A DNA stretch of 23,004 nucleotides, from assembly GCA_964358205.1 (NCBI GenBank), contig CAYHNZ010000013.1, forward strand, positions 1-23,004, given 5' to 3'. Position numbers and translations under genes: made by a program. A model generated the notes under the pieces. That model made no database searches and was not told the origin of the DNA. It saw nothing but the letters and a program-made list of their open reading frames with translations. Shown one piece after another: positions 20,556 through 23,004 of the stretch; the first letter of the stretch is position 1, and every line of letters starts with the position of its first letter. The stretch is from JANLIQ01 sp964358205 (GTDB taxonomy: Bacteria; Patescibacteriota; UBA1384; 2-12-FULL-50-11).

Positions 20556-23004
20556 ATGTCTAACGAAACAAAAGACAAAAAATTGAAGGATAATTTGCCC
20601 GAAGAGACCAACTTCGGTGTGATCAAACCTCGACAGATTCATGACGAGATGAGCGAGTCGTACTTAGACTACGCCATGAGCGTCATCGTTGCTCGGGCAC
20701 TGCCTGATGTTCGTGACGGCTTGAAACCGGTTCATCGACGGATTCTTTATGCTATGCACCGCCTTGGTTTGGGTCCAACCGCCAAGCATCGTAAATCGGC
20801 TAAAATCAACGGCGAGGTCTTGGGTAACTATCATCCACATGGTGAAATGGCCGTTTACGATTCGATGGTCCGGATGGCCCAGTGGTGGAGCTTACGAGTG
20901 CCGTTGGTTGATGGCCAAGGTAATTTTGGCTGCTTTACAAAGGATACCGAAGTTTTGCTAACAGATGGTCGCAATTTAAGTTTTGCGAACTTAGTTAAAG
21001 AATACCGGCAGGGAAAGAAAAGTTTTACCTTCACTGTTAACAATCTTGGCTTGATCGCAATTGCCGAAATCGTTAATCCTCGCTTAACTCGTCGTAGAGC
21101 CCAATTGGTGGAGGTTGAGCTAGATAACGGAGTCCGAATAAGATGTACGCCAGATCATCGCTTTATGTTAAAAGACGGTTCCTACATTGAAGCGAAAGAT
21201 CTACTGACCGGGCAATCTCTGATGCCTATTTATCAAAAGCTGTCATCGGCCGAGGATCGTCTAAAAAGAAACGGTTATCCACTCGTCTATCAGAATAAAA
21301 CTGATGCTTGGGTCCCAGCTCACCATTTAGCCGACAATTACAACCTTAGTCACGGCTGTTACCCTAAAAGCAGGGGCAAGGTTCGCCACCACCTTGATTT
21401 TAATAAACTCAACAATAATCCAGATAACATTACGAGAGTTGAATGGGGAGAGCATTGGGAAATCCATTACAAACATGCTTCGAGCCAACACAAAAACGAA
21501 GAATATCGCCAGAAGATTGCTGCCGGTCGAACCGCATTTTGGTCGGACGACAATAACAAGAAAAAGTATGCGGACAGGATGTCAGCGAGGAACTTGCAGA
21601 ACTGGCAAGACCCAGTCTACAGAGTAAAAATGCAGCGTTTTCTTAGTGAGGTAAATAAGGAATATATTCAGAACCATCCCGAGAAACGGCTAGAGCTAGC
21701 AAAGCGTGGTTCGTCTACCCTCAAAAGATTATGGAAAGTTCCTCTATATCGACAACTTTTTCACGAAAAGATCGTTGCCTCAAATAAGAATCGACTCACT
21801 AATCTCACTGGCAAATCCAAGTTTTTGAATGTTTGTAGGGCCGTTCTAAACGACAAAAAGGCATTGAGCCAAGACTTATACGAAACTAAACGAACCGAAC
21901 TGTATAGTTACGGTGGAGCAACTAAATGGGAAACAGGAATCAATAAATACTACAACGGCGATCCCGATCTAGTTCTTTTCGCCCTCAATAAAAATCATAA
22001 AGTTGTTGGTGTTCGAACGCTTAGGAAACCGGAGGATGTTTATGACCTAACTATTGAAGGTAGTCACAACTTTGCATTAGCTGGTGGAGTTTTTGTTCAT
22101 AACTCGATGGACGGGGATTCGGCGGCTGCTCCTCGCTATACTGAAGCCCGTCTCGCTCCCCCTTCCGATGCCTTTCTGTCCGATATCGATAAAGAAACCG
22201 TTGATTTTCGTGATAACTATGACGGCACAACGCAAGAACCCGTAGTTTTACCGACTCGTCTGCCCAATTTACTGATTAACGGCTCGCAAGGCATCGCCGT
22301 TGGTATGGCCACCAACATCCCACCCCATAATGTTAACGAAGTTATCGACGCATTAGTGCTGATGCTGGATAAGCCAGATGTTGAGGACGACGAAATTCTC
22401 TCGATTATTAAAGGACCTGATTTTCCGACTGCTGGCATTGCCTACGGCCAAAGTGACATTAAAGACGCCCTCTTAACTGGTCGCGGTCGGACGGTTGTTC
22501 GCGGTCGAGCCGAAATCGACGAAGAAAAAAACCGGAGCCGAATTATCGTTTCCGAATTGCCCTATCAAACCAACAAAGCCACTTTCGTCACCCACATCGC
22601 CGATTTAGTTAAGTCAAAAAAGATTGAGGGCATCTCCGATCTTCGCGATGAGTCTGACCGCGTCCAAGCGGTCCGAGTCGTGATCGACCTGAAACTTGGT
22701 GCACCAGCTTCTAAAATTCTCAATCAGCTTTACGAACTAACCGAGCTTCAATCCGTTGTTCATTACAATATGGTGGCATTGGTTGACGGCATTCAGCCCC
22801 GACTTCTCGGAGTGATGGAGATTTTGAGCGAGTTTATCGCTCATCGGGTGGTGATTGTCACCCGTCGAACCGAATATGAGTTGAAAATCGCCCAAGCCCG
22901 AGCTCATATTTTAGAAGGTCTGAAGATTGCCCTTGATCATCTCGATGCCATCATCAAGCTGATTCGGGCGTCAAAAGACCGCGACGAAGCCAAAAGTGAG
23001 TTGA
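20556..23004 (+). CDS. gyrA: DNA gyrase subunit A with an intein, 3' partial
   Basis: An open frame runs from ATG 20556 to the window end (816 codons, no stop). The first 125 residues are GyrA (DEMSESYLDYAMSVIVARAL, DGLKPVHRRILYAM, GNYHPHGE). The sequence breaks after VDGQGNFG for a 391-residue intein and resumes SMDGDSAAAPRYTEARL, with the DNA-cleaving Tyr at mature residue 137 (Tyr122 in E. coli numbering), 11 residues after the splice point. The winged-helix, tower and coiled-coil parts follow (LLINGSQGIAVGMATNIPPHN, AKILNQLYELTELQ). The C-terminal DNA-wrapping domain lies outside the window, so GyrA versus ParC rests on the gyrB neighbour. No ribosome site precedes the ATG. Confidence 0.95.
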   Translation, partial: MSNETKDKKLKDNLPEETNFGVIKPRQIHDEMSESYLDYAMSVIVARALPDVRDGLKPVHRRILYAMHRLGLGPTAKHRKSAKINGEVLGNYHPHGEMAVYDSMVRMAQWWSLRVPLVDGQGNFGCFTKDTEVLLTDGRNLSFANLVKEYRQGKKSFTFTVNNLGLIAIAEIVNPRLTRRRAQLVEVELDNGVRIRCTPDHRFMLKDGSYIEAKDLLTGQSLMPIYQKLSSAEDRLKRNGYPLVYQNKTDAWVPAHHLADNYNLSHGCYPKSRGKVRHHLDFNKLNNNPDNITRVEWGEHWEIHYKHASSQHKNEEYRQKIAAGRTAFWSDDNNKKKYADRMSARNLQNWQDPVYRVKMQRFLSEVNKEYIQNHPEKRLELAKRGSSTLKRLWKVPLYRQLFHEKIVASNKNRLTNLTGKSKFLNVCRAVLNDKKALSQDLYETKRTELYSYGGATKWETGINKYYNGDPDLVLFALNKNHKVVGVRTLRKPEDVYDLTIEGSHNFALAGGVFVHNSMDGDSAAAPRYTEARLAPPSDAFLSDIDKETVDFRDNYDGTTQEPVVLPTRLPNLLINGSQGIAVGMATNIPPHNVNEVIDALVLMLDKPDVEDDEILSIIKGPDFPTAGIAYGQSDIKDALLTGRGRTVVRGRAEIDEEKNRSRIIVSELPYQTNKATFVTHIADLVKSKKIEGISDLRDESDRVQAVRVVIDLKLGAPASKILNQLYELTELQSVVHYNMVALVDGIQPRLLGVMEILSEFIAHRVVIVTRRTEYELKIAQARAHILEGLKIALDHLDAIIKLIRASKDRDEAKSEL
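20931..22103 (+). mobile_element. Intein in GyrA carrying an HNH homing endonuclease
   Basis: A 391-residue in-frame insertion with all splicing blocks. Cys1 (CFTKDTEVLL, block A), TPDH at 73-76 within RCTPDHRFMLKDGSY (block B), VYDLTIEGSHNFALAGG (370-386, block F) and VHN (389-391, block G, with penultimate His and terminal Asn), followed by extein Ser. Between the splicing halves is HHLDFNKLNNNPDNI (153-167) and a later His (175 or 179), an H-N-H nuclease core. Then come three repeats with Trp and Tyr (about 200-217, 221-238, 263-281) that look like DNA-recognition modules. No LAGLIDADG motif is present. The insertion is at GNFG/SMDGD, just before the catalytic Tyr and not at the Tyr/Thr site used by mycobacterial GyrA inteins. 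Confidence 0.92.

Noticed and set aside
21394..21627. Plus-strand ORF of 77 codons within the intein
   Set aside because: It is another frame of the continuous gyrA-intein reading frame, which carries the HNH and splice motifs.
1..23004. CRISPR array
   Set aside because: No regularly spaced direct repeats were seen; the repeats present are palindromes or low-complexity words.
1..23004. Recoding of UGA, as in some Candidate Phyla Radiation lineages
   Set aside because: UGA ends endonuclease IV and the PilB-N2-like gene at natural ends, and no in-frame UGA interrupts the conserved proteins.

Overview
The window reads as a piece of a bacterial chromosome of intermediate GC content using the ordinary code: conserved genes end in TAA, TAG and TGA. 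No taxonomic marker is present. The compact layout, leaderless housekeeping genes, many tiny orphan genes and an intein in gyrA resemble Candidate Phyla Radiation (Patescibacteria) genomes, but that placement is an inference.

Layout. 1-3462: a phosphoribosyltransferase (-), a cysteine desulfurase and endonuclease IV (+), a tRNA-like gene with a 9-nt anticodon loop, tRNA-Ser(GGA), and a 51-residue membrane protein. 3466-14030: the three nucleotide-excision-repair genes uvrC, uvrA and uvrB, all on the minus strand. Two islands of small unknown genes separate them: 5433-8087 on the plus strand and 10953-12040 on the minus strand. Each island is rich in promoters, hairpins and terminators. 14070-15705: a 120-residue protein that looks like the N2 domain of a PilB/GspE ATPase without its motor, a REP-associated (RAYT-type) transposase flanked by inverted palindromes, and a small 67-residue gene. 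15712-18285: a polyprenyl-phosphate sugar transferase and a GT4 glycosyltransferase, probably for surface glycan. 18291-23004: a candidate structured small RNA, gyrB, and gyrA, which runs off the window and carries a 391-residue intein with an HNH endonuclease.

Functionally the core is DNA maintenance: UvrABC excision repair, AP endonuclease and gyrase. Most housekeeping genes (uvrA, uvrB, uvrC, gyrB, the desulfurase, the sugar transferase) have a -10 box 6-9 nt before the start codon and no Shine-Dalgarno site, so they should give leaderless mRNAs. Several small orphan genes instead have real leaders and good Shine-Dalgarno sites. The best leads are the HNH intein, the PilB-N2-like protein, the unassigned RNA before gyrB, the odd tRNA, and a UvrC that lacks its C-terminal HhH domain and contains in-frame repeat-like insertions.
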